From the NCBI GenBank assembly GCA_022829145.1, contig CM040753.1, positions 16,707,884-16,771,883 of the forward strand: DNA of 64,000 bases, read 5' to 3'. The position numbers and the translations under genes were made by a program. Shown in pieces: positions 50,910 through 62,644 of this stretch (its first letter is position 1; every line of letters starts with the position of its first letter). This DNA comes from Albula goreensis. Lineage: Eukaryota; Chordata; Actinopteri; Albuliformes; Albulidae. Under the pieces are notes generated by a model. That model did no database searches. It was not told the DNA's origin and was given only the letters and a program-made list of their open reading frames with translations.

Positions 50910-51199
50910 CCCCACTCCAGCAACACTTCCAGCCCAGCAAGATCTCTCTATGGCTGAAGCACTCTGGGACCACGGGTAGGAGGTAGGAAGTAGGTGCTTG
51001 TTTCGTCAGCATGTGCTCGGCCGTCTTTATAAACTCCCATTGCTGAGTCTTTGCCGATGGGAAGAAGGCATCAAGAAGCTGCTATGTGCATCCTTTTGCA
51101 TGGTGCTGATGGGGGTGACGCCCGCGCAGCGCCACTCGAGCGGCAGTGGGAGTGTGTGAACAAACGATGACAAGGGGACACTTATGCAGGCTACAATGC

Positions 51200-51440
51200 A
51201 GCATAGATGACACCGCACACAAAATTACACACATACACTAAGCCATAAGCTGTACAGCAACACACACAAAAACAAACACTATCATGACTCACAAACACAC
51301 ACAAAAGGACAAATGCACACACACTGTATCACAATATGACACAAAGTACACAAGGACACACACACCACTATAACTGACATAAGACATGCAAGGATGCACA
51401 CACATGCACTGTAAGTGGCACAGGTCTCATACAAATTCAG
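51200..51440. repeat. degenerate CACA-rich tract
   Basis: Dispersed ACACAC, ACACAAA and GACACA words over about 240 bp; a decayed dinucleotide array rather than a pure microsatellite. Confidence 0.75.
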
Positions 51441-54400
51441 ATTAAGTGACAGAACACACCAGCAGACATGTACAATATGTCATAGCTTATACGATACACA
51501 TAAGTGATACAGCATACTCACTATACCTTAAGTAACACTTCCATTCACTGTACATCAGTCATACAACACACAAAGTTTGAATAAATTACAAAGACAAGGA
51601 CATGCACACTATATCAAACGTGACAGCAGATGCATGCAAAAGCATGTCCAGAAACAGTAAGGGCTCGCTAGTATGAAAAGCTGAGTAGATAGTGCCGTCT
51701 ACATAGATATGTAATGCTGCACATAATTTCACACACAGCAAGACTTCTCAGACATGAACACTGAGAACATGTTGGCGAATGGGACATATATAGATGGGAC
51801 AGATATAGATATATAGATGGATTCACACACTTAGTCTCTTTTAGGCCATATGCAATTTGATTAAAATAGACATTACATTACAACATTTTCACATTTTAAG
51901 TACACATTTTCTTTGTGTACATATTTGTTGTTATATTTTGTTGCAGATAATTAAACGTGTCCTTTGGAATGTGTTATTTTCATTCTAAAATCAAATAACA
52001 TACACCCTTGATGAGATGAAGCCCATCTTGATGGACTTGCATATGATTAAAGTGCCTAAGTGCATGTGATTGAATCTAGTCCTTTATCTTCTCCTGGAAA
52101 AAAACAAGGCTGGCATTGGTGTTAGTCCATGCCACCACTGTGCATTGCTAACTCTTCCTCATATCACAGTCTGCAGTCCTTTTTACATGCCGGATGGGAA
52201 ATTAAAATAAGGCTGAAAGAATGTCCATTACTGCATGTCAATAAAATAAGAGACCAATAAAACATCTCTGACCATCTTCACCGGAGCTCAGTGGGACTTG
52301 TAAAGAGAGCCCCCTGAAGCACTTAAGTACACTCCTGCCTGCTCTTACACAAAGCCACTCAGGTCACCTGCTTCCATCCCCATTCATATGCTTCTCTCCA
52401 TCTATTAATTCACCCATATATTCATCCATCTATCCCACAATCAATAATGCTGCTTCCACTGAGACTACAAACAAGTGGGTTTAATTTCACCACATCAGAC
52501 TCAACGTACCAAATTTGGTCCTAGCCAGCCAATGCCTAGACTACTACTGTGTCATGGGGCTGGGTTTTTATCCTTGATTACCTCTTCCCAAATGTTTCCA
52601 AACACAAATGTGTTTCTGTGGGTTGCCGCATTTCTTATTCATGGACTGAACTGATATTTCTTCAATTAGGCAAATTCATGAGGAGGTGATTACCTGTCGG
52701 TATAAGCAAGCAGTGCAATCATCTGCAATCACTTCAGACTGCTCTGAGTGTAGTTTATTCTGTAATTCCAAAAAAAAATAAACTGCATATTTATCTTTAG
52801 CATAAACAAAATTAAATTTGTATATAAGTGTGTGTAGGGTTGGATGGGGGATTAGTCTTTTTGGGTGGGTAAATATAATAAATATTATTTAACCATTGTA
52901 CTATGTACCACACTATTTCACATATTAGTATTCAGGCTCCAAGTTTCAATGCTGTGAATGTAGAGGCCTGGGTTACTGCTACAGTATTTCCCGTTCTGCC
53001 ACAGCTCCCCACAGTGTAGTCTGGTGGAAACCCACACATTACTTTTTCAACATTAAGCAGAGCAGAAATTCTGCATCAAGGAGTTATTTCGGCCTGGCTG
53101 TCACTGGGAGCAGCTATCTTGCTCTCTCCTTATTGATTGTGCAGCCACGCTGTGCAAGGCAAGACCTTTTCAATGCCCTGTGCCTTCTGTTACACCATTC
53201 GTGGCTTCAGTTGAAAGCTTATGGGATTCTTCTCAAAAAAATACCCCCCTCTGTCTACTGCCACAATCCATTTTGTCGAAGAAAAGCCTGTCAGTGAATT
53301 AATTCCTAAAGAAGACAATGCACTTGATCTACTTCCCATACAAAGGAAGACACTTTGCTTATCCACATATGCATGGCAACAACCTATTTCTGTAAAACCT
53401 GCTTGTAAGAGAGCTACACTTCAAACCCATTAAAGTGTCAAGGACCACTTTGCTTAGACCCCAAAAATGTTTTTGTAATACCCTCAATATAAGATATGAA
53501 ACTGTTCTTAATATGTAGTCTACTATGTCAATATACCTTTAGCAAGCTTGAATAAAAACAAAAAGTCCAATCCTTCATGTTGAAAACAGAAGACAAATAG
53601 GATTTAACTATACATAATAATGGGAATATGACAGGAAATATAGTAGCTTCAACAAACACTTTGCATGTTTTTTAAGTCCTTTTGGAAACATCTGGTCTTA
53701 GAAACATCACAGGCCGTCCCTCTGTAAATGCATTATGTAAACCGTTTGGCAGGACTATGTGAAAATGTTTTATCATGCTTTCTTGGCCCTCTTTTTGCTG
53801 ACCCTTTCCAGTGCAATGTCTAAATTGTCTATCCATCATGCATCACAGAGACAACATATAGTTCAGTACTCTTGTTGAAAAACTTTTGCAAACTAAATCC
53901 CCGGATATTCACATTTCTGGAAAAGAAAGAAATTCTGAGAATGTTTGTGCATCTGTGGTAGAGGGAGGAATATTTTGACATTGACATTTTCCTGCTTAGA
54001 AATTCAAATTCTCTAACTTGCAGAAAACATTAAAGAAAAAAAAACCTGCCTGTTTATCTAAAGGTGACAACTAACAAGCTCCCTCCTGATAATTAGGCTG
54101 CCACATTTTGAGCAATGAGGATTTGCATAAAGCCAATGTATCTTTTTTCCCTTTCAAACTTCATGAGGTTCCTTTGGGTAATGTTAACTCTCCCCCAACA
54201 CAATTTTCCTTTTTTCTCTCTTCTAGACTTACTGCATCAACATTGCAACTGTTCACTGTTCAAAGGTATGATGGAAAATAATGAAGTTGCTGCTTGTGAC
54301 TCATCCATACACCGCCAGTCTGTGATAAAGAGAACAGATACAAAGTCTATGTTACTGATTGGGGGTATAACCAGGCCCCACCAATCCACTACAAACCAGA

Positions 54401-54999
54401 CATGTGCAACTCCACTCTTAGGAGTCTAGGAGATATGTATATTTTTATATCCTGAATTATCTTTATCAAATTAACCAATTATCTGCAAAAACTTACATCA
54501 GTTAATTTAATTATTACACCACAATTAAACATTCAATACAGGGGACATAAGAACCTGCCTTTACTTCCCACTTAAGCGTGTATGAATAAGTTTTGATAAA
54601 AGGTCACACTGCATAAATGACTGGGCTATTAAAAATGCAAAAGAGAGAAGGGTGGCATGAAATCCAGAAACAGACATGGTCCTCCTTGCCAACCACTGGT
54701 ATTGACAGAATCCATTCTGTACCACAAGACAGTGACAGGAGTTCCAAATGGGGCAGAAAGGCCGTGTGGGGTTATCTCAGTAGTGACCTCTATTGGGTTG
54801 CTGTGGCACGTGCATTCCCGAGCAATGGCCGTCTCAATAGGCCTGGACATCAAAAAAACTTAGCCTGGAAACCTCTGGCACAGAGCATGAGAGGAACGCC
54901 AGCCTTTTTGTCAATAAACAGAAAGTGTGTGTTTTATCTACACTAGGGGTAAGGTGCTGGTTTCGTCACCTAAAACGGGCGCAGGCAAAATCTTTTAAA
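51441..54999. other. AT-rich non-coding stretch
   Basis: No gene, structured RNA or repeat family recognised. Frames of 70-109 codons (53,221-53,433; 54,115-54,429; 54,617-54,946) lack family features and splice context. Confidence 0.45.
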
Positions 55000-56116
55000 A
55001 GAGAGACGTTGTTTTGATGGCCACATGACATACTTAAATGCCGTACAAACCTGTTGCGAAACACTCAGCAAGCCGAATCTCCCAAGGGCCATCCTGTCAA
55101 ACGCTTTTGAACGCCAGGTATTCTCCAATATGTGTCCAGCACAGGTGTTTTGCTATGAGTGAATCGAGGTACATAAAGGCTGTTCACGCTGGGAACCTCT
55201 GGATGAGACACTATTACCGCCAGAAAAGCTCTAAAGCAGGCTTTAGAATCAGAGAGAGAGGAGAGCTGCCCTCACTGCCAGGCTCTCACGTGCTGTCAGG
55301 TGTCCTTCACAGAAGCGGGAGATGGGGATGGGACGAATGGGCGGGCCTACGCTCAGGGATAAAGCCAGTCCCGCTCTCCGAATTCAAATATTGAATAATA
55401 TAGACACAACTATAACAATAAAGACACAAGTATAATACCTCTTTTGTGATAATTATGCAAAACGATTCAAAACATTTTTCTGGCATACAATGTCGAGCCG
55501 GCACTCATTTTAGAAGGACGGGCATGTAACCGCCCACCACATTGTCCAACTCATTAATATACACCCTCATTACTCTAATTCATAGTGACAGTGGTTTCTG
55601 AATCACAACATCTACACAAAGATATTTTATTAAACGCGTAAACATGTACTATTACCACTAGTATAATACTATTATATTTTACAGATTTATGTTAGTTTGT
55701 ATTTTAAAGACCGGTTACTGCACTGAGTGGTGCATCTCTCTGTCAGCTATACCCTTACAATATTATATATTTCGTTTATTTGTCCGGAAAATAAAATGCT
55801 GTGCGATTTGACCACCGAGGGGAGCTACTAAAACCAAATCAGAAGTATTTTCAAAGGGTAAGATGTGATGGAACTTATTTCTATCGCCAGAGGCAGGGCT
55901 GAACACAAGTCCTAAATGAAAAAGTCTTCATTTCTTTTCCTCTACCTTTGCCCAGTTGAGTGGATTTTGGGCAAATGCATCACAGCCGCTGGCAAATAAG
56001 TGGAGATGTCTCCTATACATAAACGCGGTGCCACCGCCGAAGGTGCTGAGAGAAGACACAATTTAAAGATTTCTTCTATCGAAACAAGATATGGAACATA
56101 GATAGAGGTTACTTAC

Positions 56117-56177
56117 TGCAGACGTTTCCTGGACAAACGCATTTTCTAATGGAAGTAGGCAATGCCTTAGGAAATCG
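56117..56177 (-). other. possible second exon (Cys-containing), uncertain
   Basis: On the minus strand a consensus donor GCA|GTAAGT ends an open segment at 56,117. With an acceptor at ATTCAG (next base 56,177) the 61-nt exon follows the first coding exon in phase 0 and reads through to IRKCVCPGNVC. A closely spaced C-x-C-x4-C pattern after a signal peptide would suit an extracellular Cys-rich domain. Against it: the polypyrimidine tract before that AG is weak, while the strongest acceptor upstream (T-rich, CAAG, about 56,251) would put stops in the frame. Treat as a hypothesis. Confidence 0.2.
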
Positions 56178-57502
56178 CTGAATGCTCAAGATTTTTTGAG
56201 AGGGCCCACTACACCGGCTTTCTTAAAATGTTTATCTTTCTTATACGCGCTTGAAAAAATAAAAAATAAAGTACATTGTAAAAAAAGTTTTACTAGCGAA
56301 TTAATTATTGTTTCTCCGTGAGATACGTGGATCTAAAAAGGAAAGTTAGCCACTTTATCTTGTAAATATTGGATTGCTATTTTATAACATTTTGCAATTA
56401 TGTGTGCACAACCCATACATCCATTGAGTGAGTTCTATCCATACAGAGCCGTACAAAACAATTGTGTGCGTATGTCCTCGCGCGAGTGTGTATCCTGGTG
56501 AGGTGATCACGAACTTGTTTCTCGGGAAAATCTATTCTATATTGAATCAAATAAAGAATTCTGCAACTTTAATTATAACTGTTAATTATAACAACAATGA
56601 ACAAGCCCCATACATAAGATGTATATTTAACGCGCTGAAGACTATGCACAGTATAATTTCAAATTAAATGATATATTCAAGAGGAATTGCTAACTTAAAT
56701 ATGTATTTACAGTTTACCGTATTTCATACAGAAAGCATAATACTTTGATAGCATTTATCAAAGTGAAACACGTGTAAATATTCATAAATACGTCTGGAAA
56801 ATACATAAAATGTAAGACTGAATCGTGAAAGGTTGAGTAAAATGCCTTACCCCATCTCCAGCTTACATACCTATACATTAAACAAGTCCCACATACCTAT
56901 CCGTTTCAATATTGCTCATGAGAACGCACCCATTCCATATTTTTCATGTGATGAAGAATAATGGAGAACTATAATACACATCTACATCACAGTACGATTA
57001 GATTACACTATTGTGCTAAACCCGAGGCCGTTTCCAACCATCAAAAATAGGCAATAACAACATTAGTTGTGAATAAACCCATTTTCTTAAACAGTTTGGA
57101 ACAGGCAGGAAAATGTTCACTATTCCCTATTACACCCTCCCCGACTAAGCCATTATGCCGCGCGCAAGGCACAAGCAGATAGCCACTATAAAATAAACTC
57201 GTTTATTAATGTAATGTGTCGCTGATCAGATTCAATCAGAGTTGACACACCTCTTCTTTCTTACCCTAGCCCATTTAACCCCAAATTATATTTTTCACCG
57301 TAAAATTTGTCGACAATTTACAATGGTTGGGTTGTAATGGCTAGGTAGCTTATTAGTTTTACCAAGACAATGAATGCGCATATGACGGAGACTCATCACA
57401 GCAGGGCAATAACGTTGTCTAAGCAATGGACTGGCAACAATGCCTGCACCGCATCCCTGTTCTTAACGAGTTATGTTCGTATTCTTTTTATCGAGGGAAA
57501 CT

Positions 57503-57511
57503 TATGTTCGA
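57503..57511 (+). other. isolated B-box-like word
   Basis: ATGTTCGAATCCGC resembles the polymerase III B-box (GTTCGAATCC), but no A-box or cloverleaf can be drawn around it. Not a tRNA gene. Confidence 0.2.
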
Positions 57512-57545
57512 ATCCGCTCACTTGAACAGAGCTCGGTAGTTAAGT

Positions 57546-57569
57546 GCACAAGCTCTACAGAGCTTGTGC
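57546..57569. repeat. perfect hairpin, 10-bp stem with TACA loop
   Basis: GCACAAGCTC, TACA, GAGCTTGTGC: an uninterrupted 10-bp inverted repeat in the CpG-retaining domain. It is too short for a microRNA precursor. It could be a cruciform or a dimeric-factor site, or could form in the nascent RNA. Confidence 0.75.
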
Positions 57570-58932
57570 TCTACATTTATGTCAATGCGATGTTGCCAAA
57601 CGATAACGTTTCAAAGTCCAAGCAGACATTAATATATTACCAAAAATAATAAACATTTACTAAAATGCTATACATAAATATCAAACACATTTAAATGTGA
57701 ATTACGAATGCCCATGTCCCTTGAGAATATACACTGGACGCACACGCACAAGTGGCTGCAACCTAGTGCAGTTAAAGTGATATGTATCTACAGTTAACCT
57801 ATCTACCTGACCACATGTAATCAAACCTCTTTAGAAAGCCTTATCTGATAGTTAAAACAACGCACATATTTTAATTTCCAAATTCCCAGCCTTTAAACTT
57901 CCGACTGGACTAAACAAGGGTGTCAACTGCAATCCTTTACTGCCTTCCTTTACTGTTGTATCTTGTAAGAATTTCATATTTGTAAAATTGAACGCTTTCT
58001 GTAATAAAACATTATGTGATTTGAATGACAATAAAAACGAAAAAGGGAAATATGTAAAAACTTGAATCTGGCAGTTATTTATATAAATAAAGGCTGAAGT
58101 ATTCGCGAGAATATTGCAACCAACACGTTCCATATCAAATAAGCCTTTTGAAAATGTGAAGCTGTTCATAAAAGTTGACGTTTGACTGACGTGTGAAAAC
58201 CACTTTCAATGCCAAAATTATACAGTGGTAATCAATTATATACCAACTGTAATTATTTACATTATATAGCCTGCTATAGGCAAGGGGAAAATCGAATTAA
58301 GATTGAACTCATTTAAATAACCATGAAGTAGATGAACGAGAAGGTTAAATTTCATAATAGGCGAAGTATGCAGTAGCGTATAATCATACAGTAAGTCAAT
58401 ACCGCACAGAAAACCCCAAGCTGCGATTGAATAAATTATAGAGAAGGGAAAAGACACAAAGCTCGTTGCGCCCTCTTTCAAAATGATTTCAATAAAATCA
58501 ACATTTCTGATTATAAACTCAAATCGATTAAATCGGTACCTTAAGGAACTCACAGAATAGTGCAAAAAGGTACCACATGCACAATCCGAATATTGTCTGT
58601 CGGATTTGAAGCGGTACCTCGTGTATTCTTATTTGAACAATGAGATGGCGGGATGCAAACAGTTTTTGAACCTAGCAGGATGGCAGTAGCATCGGGTACA
58701 TTCGCTTTCCACTACGTACCAGCATCATCTTTGCAGTATCAGCATCAGTTTAACCCCACCAGCTCAAAGAGATCGAATGTTAACCCTAAACGCAGAGCGC
58801 AGTTCATATAGACCTGATACAACGTGCGAACGACTGCGCCCGACTCTTACAATGGTCTTATTCGATGGTATTTGTTCCTCTGTCTCATCCAACTCAGCCA
58901 GCTGTAATGCAAAGTAAATGGCAGACACTCAC

Positions 58933-59028
58933 CGTGGGTTCAGCATCCTCTACACATTCCGAAAAAACGAGTGACAGGTAAGTCATAAGTAATAGAATAC
59001 AAAATTGAATGGTAAAAATGCCGCTCAT
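58933..59028 (-). CDS. first coding exon of a secreted/membrane protein (partial gene)
   Basis: Thirty-two codons from ATG (59,028) to a consensus donor, ACG|GTGAGT (intron from 58,932), in phase 0. Residues 5-22 (FTIQFCILLLMTYLSLVF) form one hydrophobic helix. A small residue (Ser23) and a polar, acidic stretch follow (CVEDAEPT at 25-32), so a signal peptide cleaved after Ser23 is likely. An in-frame TAA lies 21 bases upstream of the ATG, which fixes the start. The Kozak context is weak (T at -3). The exon lies in a CpG-retaining domain, about 560 bases downstream of a TATA-like box. The protein would enter the secretory pathway. The remaining exons must lie to the left and none could be confirmed. 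I do not recognise the family. Confidence 0.6.
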
Positions 59029-59591
59029 GTACTGCGATCCCACCTTTTACCAAAATAAACTGTGCTTACCTTTTTTGGTAACGGTGTTCCTTTCGTTATT
59101 GTTGTACACATAAATAACCCCTCACATCTTCTTTGCAAATAAATAAATAAAGAGTAATCCTGTATATAGGCGTGTTGCAGCAGATCCAGGGAGCTTGGGT
59201 ATATCTTAGCAATGAATAATTTTTTTAAAATCCCCCCGATAGCGCTGGTTGCTCGGCGTGTGTGATATTGCAGGACTTGCTTCTCAGCCCCGCTTCGAGA
59301 AAGCACAGCTGGCCGCGTTGGAAGCTGTAGGGTGATGTCATAGACACCCCCACCCCTCTCTTTCTCATCCCCCTCCCTTTCATCCACCCCTCCACTCCCC
59401 ATGTCCCCTCCCTCCCCCCTCCCCTCCTCTCTCCCCTCCCTTGACGTGATGAAGTCATACCATTTCTCCACGCCTCCAAAAGTAACGTCCTCCCGCCTTC
59501 TCGAGCATCCTTCGCCCAGGATGAGTAGCATGAAACAGACCAATACCAGGGATTTGAAAGCTACCTCCCCCACATGACACCGTGGTGTCAT
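59025..59591 (-). other. probable 5' leader containing a 188-codon upstream ORF
   Basis: An open frame begins at ATG 59,591 and stops at TGA 59,027-59,025, so its stop overlaps the main ATG as ATGA. The first 45 residues include a hydrophobic stretch (FKSLVLVCFMLLILGEG), but residues 50-80 are Gly/Arg/Glu low complexity encoded by a purine-rich repeat. The rest shows no family features. I regard it as leader sequence in front of the 59,028 start. A real alternative protein, perhaps spliced near GAGAAATG|GTATGA, is not excluded. If transcribed from its ATG it would strongly influence translation of the downstream start. Confidence 0.4.
59341..59441 (-). other. G-quadruplex / triplex-prone purine tract in leader
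   Basis: The minus (sense) strand carries repeated GGG-GGGGGG runs separated by A, GA or AGAGA (densest at 59,404-59,440), satisfying a four-tract quadruplex pattern several times over. It is a near-pure polypurine block of about 100 bp. In the proposed transcript it would lie in the 5' untranslated region. Confidence 0.7.
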
Positions 59592-59617
59592 CTCTTCCTT
59601 TTAAAGAGCAAGCCACC

Positions 59618-59626
59618 TATATATTT
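59618..59626 (-). promoter_or_regulatory. TATA-like box
   Basis: Minus strand reads AAATATATAGG at the right edge of the CpG-retaining domain. A start about 30 bases downstream would fall near 59,590, consistent with the leader proposed here. AT-rich words are common in this DNA, so a chance match is possible. Confidence 0.4.
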
Positions 59627-59659
59627 TTATTACTGTGTAATCTGTAATGAGACACGCCA

Positions 59660-59691
59660 ATAAATAAATAAATAAATAAATAAAATAATAA
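59660..59691. repeat. (AATA)n microsatellite
   Basis: About seven AATA units followed by AAATAATAAT, marking the outer edge of the promoter domain. Confidence 0.93.
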
Positions 59692-62092
59692 TTGTGATAC
59701 ATAACACATAAATAATTATAATGCATCACATCTTGTTAGAAATGTCCTTGTTTGTATAAATTATGTATGAAAATAAACCATATACATTTTAAATGACATG
59801 AAACAACCTTTTAAAAAAAGTTCAACCAAACTCATGTGGATTGCTCTCTATGTAACAAGGGCAGAGATCTGACTCATACCACTGTTAGGTATTTATGAAT
59901 TTTAGCTCTGAATGTCACTTACAATTTTGCAATGCTTTAGAGTATCTAATTTACAAATGAAAGTGATTTCAATTTCTTAACTTGAATGAGCTTCTCTTTT
60001 TTCCTAATTATGAGATCCAACAATTATTGTGTTCAAAAAGAACAAAATTTTGCAACAAAATGAGTTATTGAAAATCTGTCTGTTGGCTTTCACTCATACA
60101 TGTTAAGTTCTTGAAATTACGCCTGAAGGTGTGGCATAACATACCATTTAAAAAGCTACTAATTACATAATCACATTCAATTTGGAAATATAAGGATGTG
60201 TCCACCTCCCACAAGCAGACAACACCTTACTGACTGAATAACCAGTTAAGTATCAGCAGAGTTGAGTGAGTTATTATTTATCAACACTGAACAGCAATGT
60301 CTCATGTAGCTAGCTACCTAAATACAGCACTGGCAGAGAATGTAATGATCATCGCTTTTGCCATGCAAAACAGATGTTAGATTAGTAAAAAAATCAACCA
60401 TAACCTTTTTTAAAAATCAAAATTAATGTTCAATAAGTGAGAAAATTGTTTTGTTTGTGGTTTTTATAGTATTTAAGGGAGAACACTGGGATGGTTGGGT
60501 GTGAGGATCACATTTCTAAATAATCATCACCTGGCCTTGACTGACAGCCCTTTGAGAAACACCTGGTAGCTTACATCACACATAAATTCACGCAGGTATG
60601 ACTTGATGCGAGTGTTAGCACATGGTGGTCTGAAAAATAATATTATCTTTTACCAGACTGAGTCAGAGTTTTATTTATGCTCTAGTGAGGAAGAAAGTCA
60701 CACTATTTGTGAGCAACTTTCACACCAACCTTTATCTCAATAATAAATAACTTCAGATTTAGCTAGCTGGGCATCATTACCATGTGTGCCTTGATAGGAT
60801 TACAATTTTATCTTATCTTGCTGGCATCTCTCTCAACAGTCAATTTTTTTTACTATATCTTTAGCAATGTGCTAGTTTGTGTTGGGTGATTCAGTATGAC
60901 TAAACAAAATCTGGGTAGTTAGCAAGGACAGAAAATATTTTTATTGTATCATGTAGTTTCACTGAACTCTGTGATTACTTCTGAAACTTAAATAAGACTA
61001 TTTATTCCAGAACATTTTAGTACAGTGCAGAGTTGATTTGCAATGCTGAGTATCAAAGTTTGACTGTAATTATGTGCTGGAAGCATATCACAATTGGGAA
61101 AGAGAGATGATCTTGACTATTAGTGTACTCAGATTAAGGACTCCCTGACATCACTGGATTTGCTGACATCACCACTGTTGTGGAAAATAACCACTCTCTG
61201 TTTAGGTAGCCAAATCATTCATTTATGCAGCATGGACAGAGATACACATACTGAAGATATCTTTAGCTCTCTGAGAGAGATCTTTTATATGTTAAATGTG
61301 TACATCAGTAGGACAGCAGGAAACAAGAAAAGGGGAACTTGTGGTTAGAGAGTTAATTTTCAAAAAAATTGTGACCATATTTTTGCTTTTATAGTATAGT
61401 AGTCTGCGACACCAGACATTGTCCAATCACTAGCCGGTGCAACATATTAATAGTTGGTAGACACAATTTTCGTATGGATCCTTACAATATTTTGTACTTT
61501 TACTCCTTCATTGATTAATGCAATATGGTATCCATGTATGGTTATTTACATAGACATAATAATAAAATAATGTTGTGATGTTGTTTGTAAATTATGATTT
61601 ATTTCATTAAATAAATCAATTAATATTACTGTATGAACAGTTTACAGTTTATTACTGTAATAAAAGTAACATGACTAAATACTTCAAAAACTCATCCATA
61701 CCAGTAAGAAATAATGCTCTGAAACCATATGCTGAATCTAATAAGAGAAAATGCAAAACTTTTGTAATGTCCTTGGTAGTTTATAAAATTTGCCCATCTT
61801 TGTCCATGATTTGAAGTAAATTAGTGAAAAATTAATGGATAGATCCTTCACCGGCCTTGAAGGGAATTTACTTTATACATTTCATTATTTTAGTAAGAAA
61901 ATCACATACAATACATAACAATCTGGAACTTCAATATATAAAATAATGTTGATTATCCTGAGTATTCTATGTATTATATAGCAATAGGTCATATTTTTGG
62001 CAAAATTCTTATTTTTTCTGGATTTTTCTCGTTGTCCCTTCCAAACACAGCTGGACAGTTTTGCCTCAAGCTGCAGCTCTCTCTCATTGATT
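59692..62092. other. AT-rich intergenic flank
   Basis: CpG-poor and rich in A/T words. No gene, repeat family or structured element recognised. Confidence 0.45.
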
Positions 62093-62365
62093 CAGGAGAA
62101 GGTAGGCATTGCAACACAAAACTTTTCTATGCCAATTGCATACTGCTAATGTTATCAGAGGATGAAGACATAAGAATGTACTTAGTTTGTGCATCTACAA
62201 GTGCCCAGCCAAACAAGGGTTAAGGTGGAGATACTATGCGGGGGGTAGTGGGCTGTAGAGGGTTTTTCTCTGTTAGCTGAGATGTAGCTGAGGGTCCTGA
62301 CTCACAGTTGTCAGTAAACAGTCCCACAGTCCTTTTATTAGGGGCATAATCCCTTGACATCCCTA
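62093..62365 (+). repeat. tandem duplication, unit 1
   Basis: Begins CAGGAGAAGGTAGGCATTGC and continues with CAACACAAAACTTTTCTATG, CCAAACAAGGGTTAAGGTGG, CTGAGGGTC, TTAGGGGCATAATCCCTTGA. The same words recur in the same order in unit 2. Confidence 0.85.
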
Positions 62366-62610
62366 CAGGAGAAGGTAGTCATTGCAACACAAAACTTTTC
62401 TATGCCAATTAATACCCTTGACAGAGGATCGTAAGAATTTACTACATTTGGCCAAACAAGGGTTAAGGTGGAGAAAATAACCTGAGGGTCTGTCACATCT
62501 GATTAGGGCATTAACTCATGTTCTCATAACTATACAGCCACAAAAATAACCTCTGTATCTGATTGACTATAGAATCCCTTGAAATATCCCAGGCCGTCAC
62601 TGCAAAAGCA
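62366..62610 (+). repeat. tandem duplication, unit 2
   Basis: Second copy starting CAGGAGAAGGTAGTCATTGC, with internal deletions relative to unit 1 (about 30 bases missing between the GCCAATT and GCCAAACAAGGG blocks). It ends near the second AATCCCTTGA block. Divergence and indels indicate an old duplication. Confidence 0.8.
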
Positions 62611-62644
62611 AACTGGATTTTGCAGTTACTTTTTTATTTATTCA

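Larger units (their letters stand above)
55000..59600. promoter_or_regulatory. large CpG-retaining domain around a minus-strand promoter
   Basis: About 4.6 kb in which CpG is common despite AT-rich composition (for example TCCTCGCGCGAG, GCCGCGCGCAAGG, AAACGCGTAAAC, GACTGCGCCCGAC, CTACGTACC, TCGGATTTGAAGCGG), in contrast to the CpG-poor 12-55 kb region. It ends just before a (AATA)n array at 59,660. Broad unmethylated domains of this kind surround promoters of developmentally or neuronally regulated genes in fish. The TATA-like box, leader and first coding exon lie at its right end, so most of the domain is downstream of the start, inside intron 1. Confidence 0.65.

Noticed and set aside
51200-51440. 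CRISPR-like regular spacing in the ACACA tract
   Set aside because: Degenerate dinucleotide decay with no fixed repeat/spacer length, in eukaryotic DNA.
55038-55394. 118-codon plus-strand open frame in the CpG-rich domain
   Set aside because: CpG-rich unique DNA is stop-poor, and the product has no family features.
57480-57560. tRNA gene suggested by TTCGAATCC
   Set aside because: No A-box at the right distance and no cloverleaf pairing.
58534-58615. three GGTACC words within about 80 bp
   Set aside because: Spacing is irregular and no factor or repeat explains them; probably chance.
58972-58986. plus-strand donor CAG|GTAAGT
   Set aside because: Lies antisense within the minus-strand coding exon, with no plus-strand frame or promoter to support an exon.
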